Shown here: positions 43,580-53,600 of the stretch, piece by piece
Layout: each line of letters starts with the position of its first letter
How positions within the stretch are numbered: position 1 is the first letter of the stretch
NCBI GenBank assembly: GCA_963210315.1
Contig: OY723257.1
Location: forward strand, 1,550,001-1,614,000
Length of the DNA stretch: 64,000 nt
Reading direction: 5' to 3'
Origin: Rhynchopus euleeides
Lineage: Eukaryota > Euglenozoa > Diplonemea > Diplonemida > Diplonemidae
The notes under the pieces: generated by a model
What the model was told of the DNA's origin: nothing
The model's database searches: none
The model's input: the letters and a program-made list of their open reading frames with translations, nothing else
Position numbers and translations under genes: made by a program

Positions 43580-45040
43580 TGCTACTGCTACTGCTGCCGC
43601 TGCTGCCAGGTATACGTTTCAATCGGCGGACAAAACAGAGCAACGGCCAGACGCTCTGACCGCCCTCACATTTTTATGTGCGCTGGGCGGGGGGCGAGGG
43701 GGGGAGCTGGGCCTGGTGAACACGGTGAACCCCTACCCCCTGGATCGGGGGTCAGAGCGGGGGTCTGACCCCGCTGAGCGGGGGTACCCACCCCCGCTTC
43801 AACGACCGCAACAGGGTGTACCCCGACGTGCGGGAGACCACCGAAGGCACTTCCTCTCAGGGGATTCGTGAGAAAATAGACTGCAAGATGGAAGCCGCGT
43901 CGGGTGACACCCTGCTGCCCAAGGCATGCAACTGCAGCTGTTAGTGCTGACCACGGCACTCATACCACACCAGGGGCGGGGGAAAGGGGGTATGCTTGTA
44001 GAGAGTGGGAAGGCAATGCCCCCAACACCCTCTTGCAATGCCGTCTGCATGAAGTGTGACCTGACCCTGTGTTCACATTCGGACGTGTCTCAATCGACGA
44101 ATGCCCTCGGGCCGACATTTCAAGGCACAGGAGGTACCGGAAATTCCGGGTTTGGGATATCTGAATGGTTTTGCAACCAGTGTTTCAAGCACCTTGCTTT
44201 GCGTTGAGGCCAGTATTATGCCCTGCCAGTACTTTGTGGGGGATTCGCTCAGAAGTGCGGCAAAAGTGAGAAAAGGTGAACCGCCTCACAGAACTGGCGA
44301 CGCCGTCGTCTCTTTTTGAAAGGCGCGCTGACCCTGAAACGCTTCGCGCGGGACGTGGTTAGCCACCTTGGAAACCGTTCAGCCGTTCAGTGACACAGTA
44401 CGAAGGCCCCTCGTACCTTCCTATTTTGGGAATGTGATTCGACGGCGGCGTGTGCTTTACCCCTTGGCACCAAACAACAGAACAGCTCGTTTTTTTTCGC
44501 ATTAAAATATGTGGCTTGTGGCAGCGTTCGGTATTCCCGCACCGGGAGGCACCGTTCAAACAAACAAAGAACGCAGCACCAAGCCTGTTTTGTAATCTCC
44601 TCTGGCAGGAAAATCACTGAGAAATCAGGACACCCCGGCGTGCAAGGGGGGAGGGAGGGGTGGGGATAGTGGCACAGCCCCCTCCCCCCTCACTGCCTGC
44701 ATGGCCTCATGGCCTGCCTGTAAGGAGTCCTGAACACTGCAACCCATGCACACCTCAAAAACATGGCCAAAACACGCCACACATCCACCCGCGTTTTTGA
44801 GGACAACCCGCCCTTCAGGGCCACAGCAACACACGCCAGTGTCGACCCAGCAGACTTGGCGGACTGATTCATTGGTCACAACATGCTGTGACCAACAAGT
44901 GGATTTAGCGCATTGGTGGCTATTGGTTCTGCCACGTTGGGTCCGTTTTCGCCTGTTTCAGTTCTCGGGACCTTGGTGGCCCTTACCGAGCACACACCCC
45001 CCACCCCCACCCGCCTCCCCCCCACGATAACACCCTGCTG
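43580..45040. other. Intergenic, no supported gene
   Basis: Starts with a TGC/CTG repeat (43581-43608). Short frames only; nothing conserved. The region 44200-44410 resembles 40355-40450. Confidence 0.5.
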
Positions 45041-46996
45041 CTACGTCGCAGGGCGCCGCACCGTACCGTAGATCTCGAAGCATCCAGCAACCATCGCATC
45101 GTTGTGGCAGGAGGTGCCCCGCTGATCGAGTTGCAGGATTAACGACCTGTAGAAAACAAGCTTCCTGCTCGACTTATACCGGTGGAGCTGCTCTGATGAA
45201 GTGTGGCGTGTGCAGGACCACGCATCCCAATGCCCCTCGAGGCAATTCTGTTGTATGCTCCGGTCGTCTTCGTGCACCAGGATCGGCTCCTCCACGCCCT
45301 CTTCTGTGATGCCGCTGAGCCGCCACCCCCTCGGGAAGAAAGCCGTCTTGTCACGCGCCGTGTGTGCGAAGGAGTACGTGCTGACGTTCACCGTGCACGG
45401 GGGGCGGAAGTCGATCCGGATAGACGCGCCGCGCCCCCCTTTCCCCCGCTGGTCCTTCCGCTGCAGCGCGTAGAAAACTGCGTTGCGGCGGAACACGGGG
45501 GCGACAAACTCGGAACGGTTCCCTATCAAACCACCCCACGACTCCACCCTAACTTCCTTCGACGCCACGGGGCAAGCCCAGCTGCCGTTGCACTTCTTCC
45601 CGAAGATCTGGGTGATGATACCGTGGTTGCCATCTGTACTCTGCACTCCGCTGTCATATTCGAAGGAGCGCGTCTGAAACCCTGTCGTGGGTGGGCGTAT
45701 GACAGGCGCTACACCGTGCTGCTGCTGCTGCAGCACCCCTGCAGGCGGAGCGGGGCAAGCCGCATCTGTGGGTGCCGGTGCGGGATGTCCAACCTTCACC
45801 CCACCCCCATACACCTCGAGGTCCGACACCAGGATCGACCCACCCATGGGGAACGGCTCCGACCCCGACACGCGCAGCCGCAGCCGCCTGACGTGCACCG
45901 CTGCCTCCGGGTTCAGGTGATGCCCCTGGTGGTTGCGCTTCCCGTCGAACGACACCAGCACCCCATCCCCGCCCAGCGGGACATAGCTGGTTCCGTTGTA
46001 GCCCTCCCACTGAAGGCGGAGGGGTGTCACCACATTTGCAGGCCAGTTGGGGTCGGTGCAAGAGATGGTCACCACAAACACATCCATCTGGAGCGAGATC
46101 CCTTCAGGCAGACGCAGCTCGTATGTGAAGCCTTTTCTATTCCGCAGCTGGTTCACCCCGCACCGCATCTCCACGCTTGTAGGGTCCACCGACTCCCCGG
46201 CACACCCCCCATCTGATTCGGAGAAGGATATAATCGTCTCATTTGGGTTCCCACCCTCCAAGCGTCGGGCCACAGTACCCTTCTTGAGACAGTACGCCAA
46301 AAAGCCATTCCTATCACCCACGCTTTGAAAGGTGAACGACTTCCTGCCAGTCGCACCAGGAGACGCCTGTAACGCCTGTGGCGTGGCGGCAGCTTCCCCC
46401 TGCGGAGACGACCCATCTGCCGGACCACCACCACCCCCTTCCCCCTCCCCCTCCCCCCCTCCGCCGACCCGCATCTGGGGCAGCGGAGGCACCTCCCCCG
46501 CCACGGCTTCTCGGAGATTCCCCTTCGCATCCACATCGCCCTGCATCGCAGGCTGTGCCGCATGGGTGCTCTCCGCTGGCGGCATTGCCTCTGCGGGCTG
46601 CTGTGGGCTCCCTGGGGTGTTGCCCCCTGCAGGCAGGTCTGGGGATGTCCCGCGGTGGGGTGGGTCCTGAGCCTCAGGAGTGGGTGGGTCGGCGGGGGGC
46701 GGTGCGCCCGCAGGGAGGGTGTGTGGCAGCACCTCATGCGCCGCAGCGGTGCTCACCCCAGGCTTCGGGTTGCGTGGGGCGTGGGGCGTCGGGGGTGGTG
46801 ACGAAGGCTCGCTCGCAGCGCCCGCAGCAGGGCTTGCCCTAGGTCCGCCGGCAGAGAGCCCGGGCTCCGGGGCATCGGCGGCATCCCCGCCACCGGCGGT
46901 GTTGGGTTGCTCCCGGTTCTTTCGTTTGTTCCTCAGGAGAATGCTGCGCGCGACTGCCAGACGTTTGGCTTTCTCGCTGTCCTCAGGGCCTTGCAT
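45041..46996 (-). CDS. Protein with two discoidin-like (F5/8 type C-like) domains and disordered N-terminus
   Basis: An open frame of 651 residues from the first ATG at 46996; a CAG just upstream (near 47030) leaves open an earlier exon. Residues about 15-220 are Pro/Ala/Gly-rich and disordered. From about 225 to 400 and about 435 to 650 there are two beta-rich domains. Each ends in a jelly-roll signature: VRRLRLRVSGSEP...LVSDLEVYGG and FYRSLILQLDQRG...AGCFEIYGTV. WRLSGI and FFPRGWRLSG plus a Trp-rich segment (HWDAWSC) fit the galactose-binding-like fold of discoidin domains. No signal peptide or membrane helix is visible in this frame. Ligand unknown. Similar domains are common in large protist E3- or adhesion-type proteins. 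Confidence 0.75.
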   Translation of the reverse strand: MQGPEDSEKAKRLAVARSILLRNKRKNREQPNTAGGGDAADAPEPGLSAGGPRASPAAGAASEPSSPPPTPHAPRNPKPGVSTAAAHEVLPHTLPAGAPPPADPPTPEAQDPPHRGTSPDLPAGGNTPGSPQQPAEAMPPAESTHAAQPAMQGDVDAKGNLREAVAGEVPPLPQMRVGGGGEGEGEGGGGGPADGSSPQGEAAATPQALQASPGATGRKSFTFQSVGDRNGFLAYCLKKGTVARRLEGGNPNETIISFSESDGGCAGESVDPTSVEMRCGVNQLRNRKGFTYELRLPEGISLQMDVFVVTISCTDPNWPANVVTPLRLQWEGYNGTSYVPLGGDGVLVSFDGKRNHQGHHLNPEAAVHVRRLRLRVSGSEPFPMGGSILVSDLEVYGGGVKVGHPAPAPTDAACPAPPAGVLQQQQHGVAPVIRPPTTGFQTRSFEYDSGVQSTDGNHGIITQIFGKKCNGSWACPVASKEVRVESWGGLIGNRSEFVAPVFRRNAVFYALQRKDQRGKGGRGASIRIDFRPPCTVNVSTYSFAHTARDKTAFFPRGWRLSGITEEGVEEPILVHEDDRSIQQNCLEGHWDAWSCTRHTSSEQLHRYKSSRKLVFYRSLILQLDQRGTSCHNDAMVAGCFEIYGTVRRPAT

Positions 46997-47231
46997 CGGC
47001 CCCAGAGTCACCGCCCCAGGGGAGCGCCTGTCAGGGGGGGGGGGGGGTGTGGGGTGGTGAGTCGAGTCGAGTCAGACTTGTGTTGCCACGTGGGGGGAGG
47101 TCAGGTCATCCTGGTCTGCTTGTTGTATCAGTTCGCGTGGAGGGGGGGGGGGGGCTGGAGTGGGGAGCAAAGAGACGCAAATAATGTTATCCTCAGCACC
47201 CCCCCCCCCTTCCAGCCTTGCGTTTTGCAAC

Positions 47232-48093
47232 AGGCATGTCGCTAAGCGTCGACCGTCGACCCAGTGATTTTGGGTTTCCCCCCCCATAAAAAAGCGTCGA
47301 CCCAGCGTCGACCCAGTGGACTGGGTTGACGCTTGGTCGAGGCTTGGAGCGTCGACCCAGTGGAACTGGGTTGCCATTCAAGCCTGGACCAAGCGTCAAC
47401 CCATTTATTACACTGGGTCGACGCTAACCTAGCGTTGACCCGGTTACACTGGGTCGACGCTCACCAAGCGTCGACCAAGCGTCAACCCACTTTCACTGGG
47501 TCGACGTCGAAGAGAGTATGGTTTTGCAGGAACAGATGATCACTACCGTGGCCTCCGGCGGCTGGGGGGCTCCGCCCCCCAGACCCCCCTGTGGCGTGTG
47601 TCTCGTACTCAAGTCATTCTATTCCCACCGGGTCAGGAAATCCAACCACTCCAGTCGCCTCAGGGGGACACAGCCAACTCACACAGAATCTGTACGCCCA
47701 CAATGAACAGATGTTCACTACCGTGGCCTCCGGCGGCTGGGGGGCTCTGCCCCCCAGCCCCCCTATCTCGCGTGCCCGTCTAGTAACCAAGTCCTTGCGC
47801 TTTGACGGCCGTGGCATATCAGGGGGCAGCGTCGAAATCATGGTCCCGAAAGCCATTTTTTGGTTTCCTCCGGCACCCGACGGCGCGAGCGGGAGAGGAA
47901 CCACGGAAGGAACCCAGCGCCTCACACCGTGCCCACCTAGTGGTCCACCGATGGGAAAATTTGGCAACAACACGAGCGCGCGCGAAGCGCGCGCGAGAAA
48001 AATTGACCCCTAGTGTTTTCCCCCCTGATCCCCCCCCAAAACAGGAGCGTCAACCCACCAAATCTCCAAAATCGAAAAGTTAGCGACAGGCCT
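47232..48093. mobile_element. Element C2: Mutator-like non-autonomous element, inverted copy of C1, 862 bp
   Basis: Ends AGGCATGTCGCTAA and, inverted, AGGCCTGTCGCTAA. The flanks CGTTTTGCAAC (47221-47231) and GGTTTTGCAAC (48094-48104) are an 11-bp duplication with one mismatch. The left part is the GTCGACCCAGTG array; the GC-hairpin cassette is at 47533-47916. Near-identical to the reverse complement of C1. Confidence 0.88.
47533..47916 (+). repeat. GC-hairpin cassette, copy in C2
   Basis: Complete two-module copy from CAGATGATCACTACCGTGGC to GGAAGGAACCCA. Confidence 0.85.
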
Positions 48094-48473
48094 GGTTTTG
48101 CAACGAGAACACCACCACACGCCTGCTGCGGGTGTGGTGTGTCCTGCGTGATATGCACAGCAAAGCTTCCTTGCGCTGTTAGCATAACTCCGAAAAAGAT
48201 AAGGCTGTCAGGGAGTGGGTGGTGGGCGTGTGCCCTCGTTTAGCAGTGCATCAGGTGTGGCTGCGTGAGGCCCGCAAGAACCCGGTGGCGGGCTGTCACA
48301 GCCGCTTCGAAGCTGTGTGTTTGGTGCAAATCTGAAGAGAAGAGAAGGGTCGAAGGGCATTCGGAGCCCTCTGGCACAGATGCCCATGGAAGGGTTTGGA
48401 AACCACCTGGGTGTTGGCGGTTCGTTGAATGCTGCCCGCACAGAACACGCGCAAGGGCGGCACTGAGTGAGAG

Positions 48474-48866
48474 GGTAAGGCCGTGGGGGTTGTGTTTTCT
48501 CGCAACGCGCACCCAGACGAAGACACGGACGCCGATGGTAGTGCTGACGAAGGAGATCAAATTGATGATGATGACGACGACGAAGCGGCCAAGGCGGCGA
48601 GGGAGAAGACGGTGCGCGCAGAAGTGAAGGACCTCTGCAAACAGCGGGGAACCGTGTCCGGTGAGATCTTTCGGCAGGACATCGCCGTCTCAATCAAGAA
48701 AAAGATTCAGGCGCGATGGATGAAAATCCGCCCCCCGGCGGGACAACGTGTGCCCCGGGGCTTCTTCGTACGCGAGATTGCGCTGTGGGCGCAGAAGTAC
48801 ATCCTCCTCAAGGGCGAACCGAAGCAGCAGCGTCCCCTTCATGAAGGAGGCGCTCGGTCTGTCTGA
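48474..48866 (+). CDS. Hypothetical ORF with acidic and basic blocks
   Basis: An open frame of about 130 codons on the plus strand, ending at 48866, that lacks an ATG near its start and so would have to be an exon. It contains DDDDDDEAAKAARE followed by KDLCKQRGTVSGEIFRQDIA, KKKIQARWMKIRP and GFFVREIALWAQKYILLKGE, a composition more protein-like than most frames nearby. It is opposite in strand to all the host genes. It could be a remnant of a mobile-element protein. No family recognised. Confidence 0.3.
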   Translation, partial: GKAVGVVFSRNAHPDEDTDADGSADEGDQIDDDDDDEAAKAAREKTVRAEVKDLCKQRGTVSGEIFRQDIAVSIKKKIQARWMKIRPPAGQRVPRGFFVREIALWAQKYILLKGEPKQQRPLHEGGARSV

Positions 48867-49053
48867 GGAAGTGCAGGCTCTGTGTGTGGTGGACTCCTGC
48901 CGCGCTCATCTTGCCTCTTCGGTGCGTAAGGGTCTGGTTTCCAGCTGAGCAAATAAGATAAGGTGGTATTTGTGCCAAATAACCCGGATGAATACACCCC
49001 GTGTGGTTTGCCTGATGAAGGTTGGGTGTGATTGTGTGCACACCCATTAATTA

Positions 49054-50360
49054 CTGGGGGGGGGCAATTAATCGTAAGTAGTCGAATAATCGTAAGGGGG
49101 CGATTAATTGTACAACATTTTCTGGGCCATTTATACGTAAATTTGTTTTGAATAATCGTAGGGGTTACGATTATTCACTTTTGGCCAAATTTCTGACTTT
49201 TCCTCAGAAGATCAAGCAACAGGAACAGCAGGGATCCCACTCAGGCTGTACAAAGTGGAGAATCGGTCGTCATAGACCAGTGATTGAGTCACCCCACATG
49301 TCGGAGCACACATGCCCCGAGTTTAATGGGTGGAAGAGAGTATGGTTTGAGGCCCCCCCGCCCCCAGGTTCCCTGCCAGTGAGGTGAGCCTGGGGGGGGG
49401 GGCACCAAAATTCTGGGGTGGCCCATACGCAACCTCAGGAAGATGGACACAGTCCAGAAACTGTACCCCACAAGGAACAGATGTTCACTACCGTGGCCTC
49501 CGGCGGCTGGGGGGCTCCGCCCCCCAGACCCCCCTGTGGACTCTCTTTGCATTCTCTGTACCACCTCGAAGGGTGCACCCGAGCCAAGCACCCAAGCATG
49601 GGAACTAGGCTGGAAACTGATACAGTCATTGAAATAGATCGGGACAGCCAGGGCTCCCAGTCACCGTCATACGAAGGGACTATGCGAACTGGAGACGGCG
49701 CAAGAGCAGGTGCAGCTGTGCTGTATTCTTGAGGGCTCCCGCTACGTCAAAAACCACGCCCTCATCCAAACGTAAGGACTGAGCCAAGGCGTCAATCCCT
49801 TCGGACCTCGTCAGCGCCCCAGGAACACAGGCCCCGTCATCGGTATTCGACGCGTGCCCCGCGCACGCCAGCCAACGACGCTCTGGTGCTGGGGATGGGG
49901 TCGAGGGGGTGGTGTGGCAGGCAGGGAAGTGCACGGGACCAGAAAAACCATTCGACGGTCGAGCGCGCACTGGGTGTGGAGGGTACCTAAAAAACGGGTC
50001 ACAGGGTCCGACATCGGGTGTCGGACCCCACCGTGTGCCCATCTGGATGACTCAAGCGCCTCACACCGGGTCCCTCCCCTCCTGGTGGCCCACCGGGGTG
50101 CTATGGCCAGTTTCCACCGGTGCTGTTGCTGTGTGCACGGAATGCCGGTGAGACAGGCCGAGAATGCGACCCACACCCACCCCCACCCCACCAATTGACA
50201 TTCTGAACAGCAAAACGGGTAAATTTTTGCCAAAAGTGAATAATCGTAACCCCTACGATTATTCACCACCGTTGAAAATTTGTAAATTTTGGGACACCCG
50301 ATTTATACAGACCGCGTCGCTAAATAATCGTAGGGGTTACAATTATTTGACCCCCCCCAG
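49054..50360. mobile_element. Element G: TA-flanked element with repeated AATCGTA hairpins, 1307 bp
   Basis: Ends CTGGGGGGGG and CCCCCCCCAG, flanked by TA (49052-49053 and 50361-50362). Within both arms a 25-bp near-palindrome (AATAATCGTAGG, then GGTTACGATTATT) followed by CACTTTTGGC is conserved in inverted orientation (about 49140-49180 and 50230-50270). The middle contains a partial GC-hairpin cassette (49478-49540). No transposase frame. Confidence 0.8.
49478..49540 (+). repeat. GC-hairpin cassette, partial copy in G
   Basis: Only the first 63 bp of a module, from CAGATGTTCACTACCGTGGC through the GGGGGGCTCCGCCCCCC hairpin and CAGACCCCCCTGTGG. Confidence 0.85.
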
Positions 50361-50362
50361 TA

Positions 50363-50697
50363 ACAACGCGAGATAGATTGTGGTTGTCACCCAAAGCCGC
50401 TGCCAACGATCTTCACTGTGGTCGTGAAAACCCCACCCAGCAACACCACACAACACTGAACTGATCTCTACTGTCTCTGTTTAAAGAATATCGACTGTTT
50501 GTGTCGAGGGGGGGAAAGGGGTGAAGAGGAGGTTCGGGAGAGAGGGGTTTTGGTTCTTGAACGATTCCACACTCTCGATCACACCAGGGGTTGCGGACCA
50601 ATACAAAATACAACTGAACTCTGCTGGGGTCCTCGCTAGCACAGATGCCCCCAGATGGAAAAAATCCACCGCTGCCACGGAAGTGGGCGGGAGAGAA
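50363..50697. other. Short stretch downstream of the cyclase gene
   Basis: About 335 bp between element G and the cyclase stop codon; includes an in-frame-poor region with a GGGGGGGAAAGGGG run. Likely 3' untranslated sequence; nothing else seen. Confidence 0.5.
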
Positions 50698-53600
50698 TCA
50701 AAACCATGCTTGGGACAGGTCGACATCGCCTGCGAGGGGTTCGATTTCGCTATTCTTCCGCGCAGTGCCGAACAGGCCACGGCGGCGTTCTTCCGCACTG
50801 GCTGTGACGGCGGCACAGTCCACCTCGTACAGGGCGAAGGTCTCACCAGCAGCGTCGATCTGCCCTGCGTGTGCTGCCAACCCGCGCCCCGTCAGCGCAC
50901 TCCCCACAGCCTCGTCCTGTGTGGCGAAGGCGACGGCGGTGTGCCCCTCCGCCCAGAAGCAGCTCGACATGCATGCCTGCACACACGGCCCCACAGCAGT
51001 CACGAAGCGCTGCTCGCGTGTCCCGATGTAGCCGCTCAGCACCGTTCCGCTGCACAGACCGCACTGCAGCACCGGCCCCATCATGCTGACGAAGCGCAGC
51101 GCACCCTCGACGTGCCCAGCACACGGCGACACCACGTTCCACGACACCAGTGCCGCAGTCCCGCACACGTTAAGCAGGCGCCCGTCGCTGCGTGCCAGGC
51201 TGGCGAGCACTCGCGAGAGTTGTGAGTTGGCGGCAGCCGTGACATCCCCGGTATTTTGTTGGTTCTGCAGCACGAAGCCCGTCGTTGACGACACGATCTC
51301 GAGCAGGCGGTCGTCGAAGCGCTCCCCCAATACACTGACGCTGTTGGTGGGTCCCTTCATAACCGACGAGGCCCTCGAATGTGCAGACTTGGAGCTGCCC
51401 AGGCTGCCATCACTGGCACTGCGTGTCAGCGGATTCACCGCCACATTGCCAGACAGCACGGCTTGGATGTATTTTGCACGCTGTCGGAGCGACTGCGGCA
51501 CCAGCAGCGACAGGGCAACAGAGTTCTTGATGCCCTTCAGTTCACGCAGCCCCAGAGGAACGACTACCGCCTGCCCGGTCCGAACAACTGCAAGATCTGC
51601 GAGCACCTTGTCATCCACAGTCACACCACCACCCACACCCTGTGCCTCCAGGCGGGCAGCACGGTTGACTGTCGGGCCGAAGTAGTCGTAGCGCTGCATC
51701 ACTTCGTTCAGCTCCACGTTCACCTCCCCGCTTGTCACCCCCATACGCACACGGAGCCCACAGTACCCGGTGTCCATATCGCGCTGGCACTGTGCAAATT
51801 TCAGGAGGCTTTCGGGCCACGACGCATGCACCAGCTCCTCCTGCGTCCGCAACGCAAACGCCAGTGCGGTGTCCAGGTCTGTGAACCCCATCATGAACGC
51901 GTCGCCGATGGTCTTGACCTCATACCCGCCATGTGCAGCAACCTGGTCCCGCATCACCGCGTTGTGCACACGCAGCCCGACAGACATCCCGTCGGGACAC
52001 GCCTCCCACAGGGCGGTAGACCCCTGGATGTCTGTGAACAGTACCGCAGCAGTGCCGGTCACCAGGCCTGGCGCGTCCGCGCCCGGAGCAGCAAGCGGCA
52101 CGTGGTTGGGTTGGAAGATAGCATCCGGCATGAAGGTCTTGTATTCCTTCAGGTTGCCGAGCATCACACGCATGGCACGGTTCATGGCACGCAGCTCACG
52201 GATGAAGGACTCACCCTCCGGCATCTCGTCGACCTTCATCACCGCTGCCTCCGTCATCAGCACCGCGTAGCGTGCGAAGGGGCGTGTCAGCATGCTGTTG
52301 AAGACGAGGAACACGCCTACAGAGAAGAGCATGATCACCACAACCACCAGCACCGTCTCGTCCGCCTTCCGTTCCAGCTTCTTGTTCGTGTTGTCCTCCT
52401 GCACCGCAAGGTTGCTCATCGTCACACGGTTGTTCTCGTCCACCTGCCGCATGATGTCCTTGCGTGGCACCATCACAGCCGCAGTCCACGTTGTTCCGTA
52501 GCGCTTGTACGACGGCGGCATTGCCTTCGCCGCCACAAACCACCTCCGGCTGGGCACGTCACGCACAAGCTCGCCAGCTGTGTGCAGCGACATCACCTCT
52601 GCAGCCGTCAGTGTCTGCCCGAACATCATGAGGTTGTCCATGCGCCCGTGGAAGTGCCGCCCTGCGTAGTAAGGCGTGCGTTGATCACGGAAGACATCGA
52701 TGCTTCTGGCGAAGTAGGCTTGACCATGGAGCTGGCCGTCCAAGAATACGGAACAATGACGGCCTCCCCAGTAAGTCTCTTCTGTTGTCACAACTGTGAC
52801 CGTGGACCACCTGTGCACAGGCAGCCCCCCAGGCACACCCTTCACACGGCAGCCTCTGCTCAGCACGTTGACGCTCAGCTCTCCATCAGCAAACACACGC
52901 ACGTTCGTCTCGCCCTCGAAGGTCTGCGAGAACAGCTGTGCCCCGCGCACCTGTCGGTTCACCGCCACATCGTCAGGCCGCACACGCATGCTGATGGTGT
53001 ACCGCTTCACGTGTGTGAATGCAGGGCGCACGAAGCATCCCAGCGCACCACCGCCAGGCGGGCGGCGTGCCACACACTCTGTCCCGTCCGACATCACAAT
53101 CGTCTCTGCGTACTCGGGCTCGTTGCTGGCCCACGCCTGCCCCACAGGGCTCGTGCGTGTCTTTGCCACGGCAGGCGCACCCACCGTCAGGTTGTTGTAG
53201 ATGTGCAGCACGTTGTCGCCATCGAATGCAAACACCTCGCGCTCCAGGTCGCTGTCCATCACAGTGCACGTGCCGCACCCACCCCCACGCGACTCCGCCT
53301 TCACGTCCTCCCCGCTCTCGTCCACCGCCACCCCGCCGGCAACACGCAGCTTTGCGAGGTACAGGTGCTGGTGCGACCACTCGTCCTGCTGGTCGAACTC
53401 CCCGTTGTGATCCACCCACCCGTTCTGCTGCTTGTCCATGTAGTTCCCAAGTGATTTCACATGAACCGATGGCATAGTCTGCACAGTGTGCATGTTCTGC
53501 ACTCGTCGATAGGAGGTGTACCACCACACAGGGTCGAAGAAGAAGAACACAGCCTCCTCGTACAGACTGCTACCTTCCGGGTCTGCAAGCACTGCACCGT

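Noticed and set aside
40355-44405. Diverged repeat shared by 40355-40450 and 44240-44405 as a possible element
   Set aside because: Similarity is short and patchy, and no ends or target duplications could be found.
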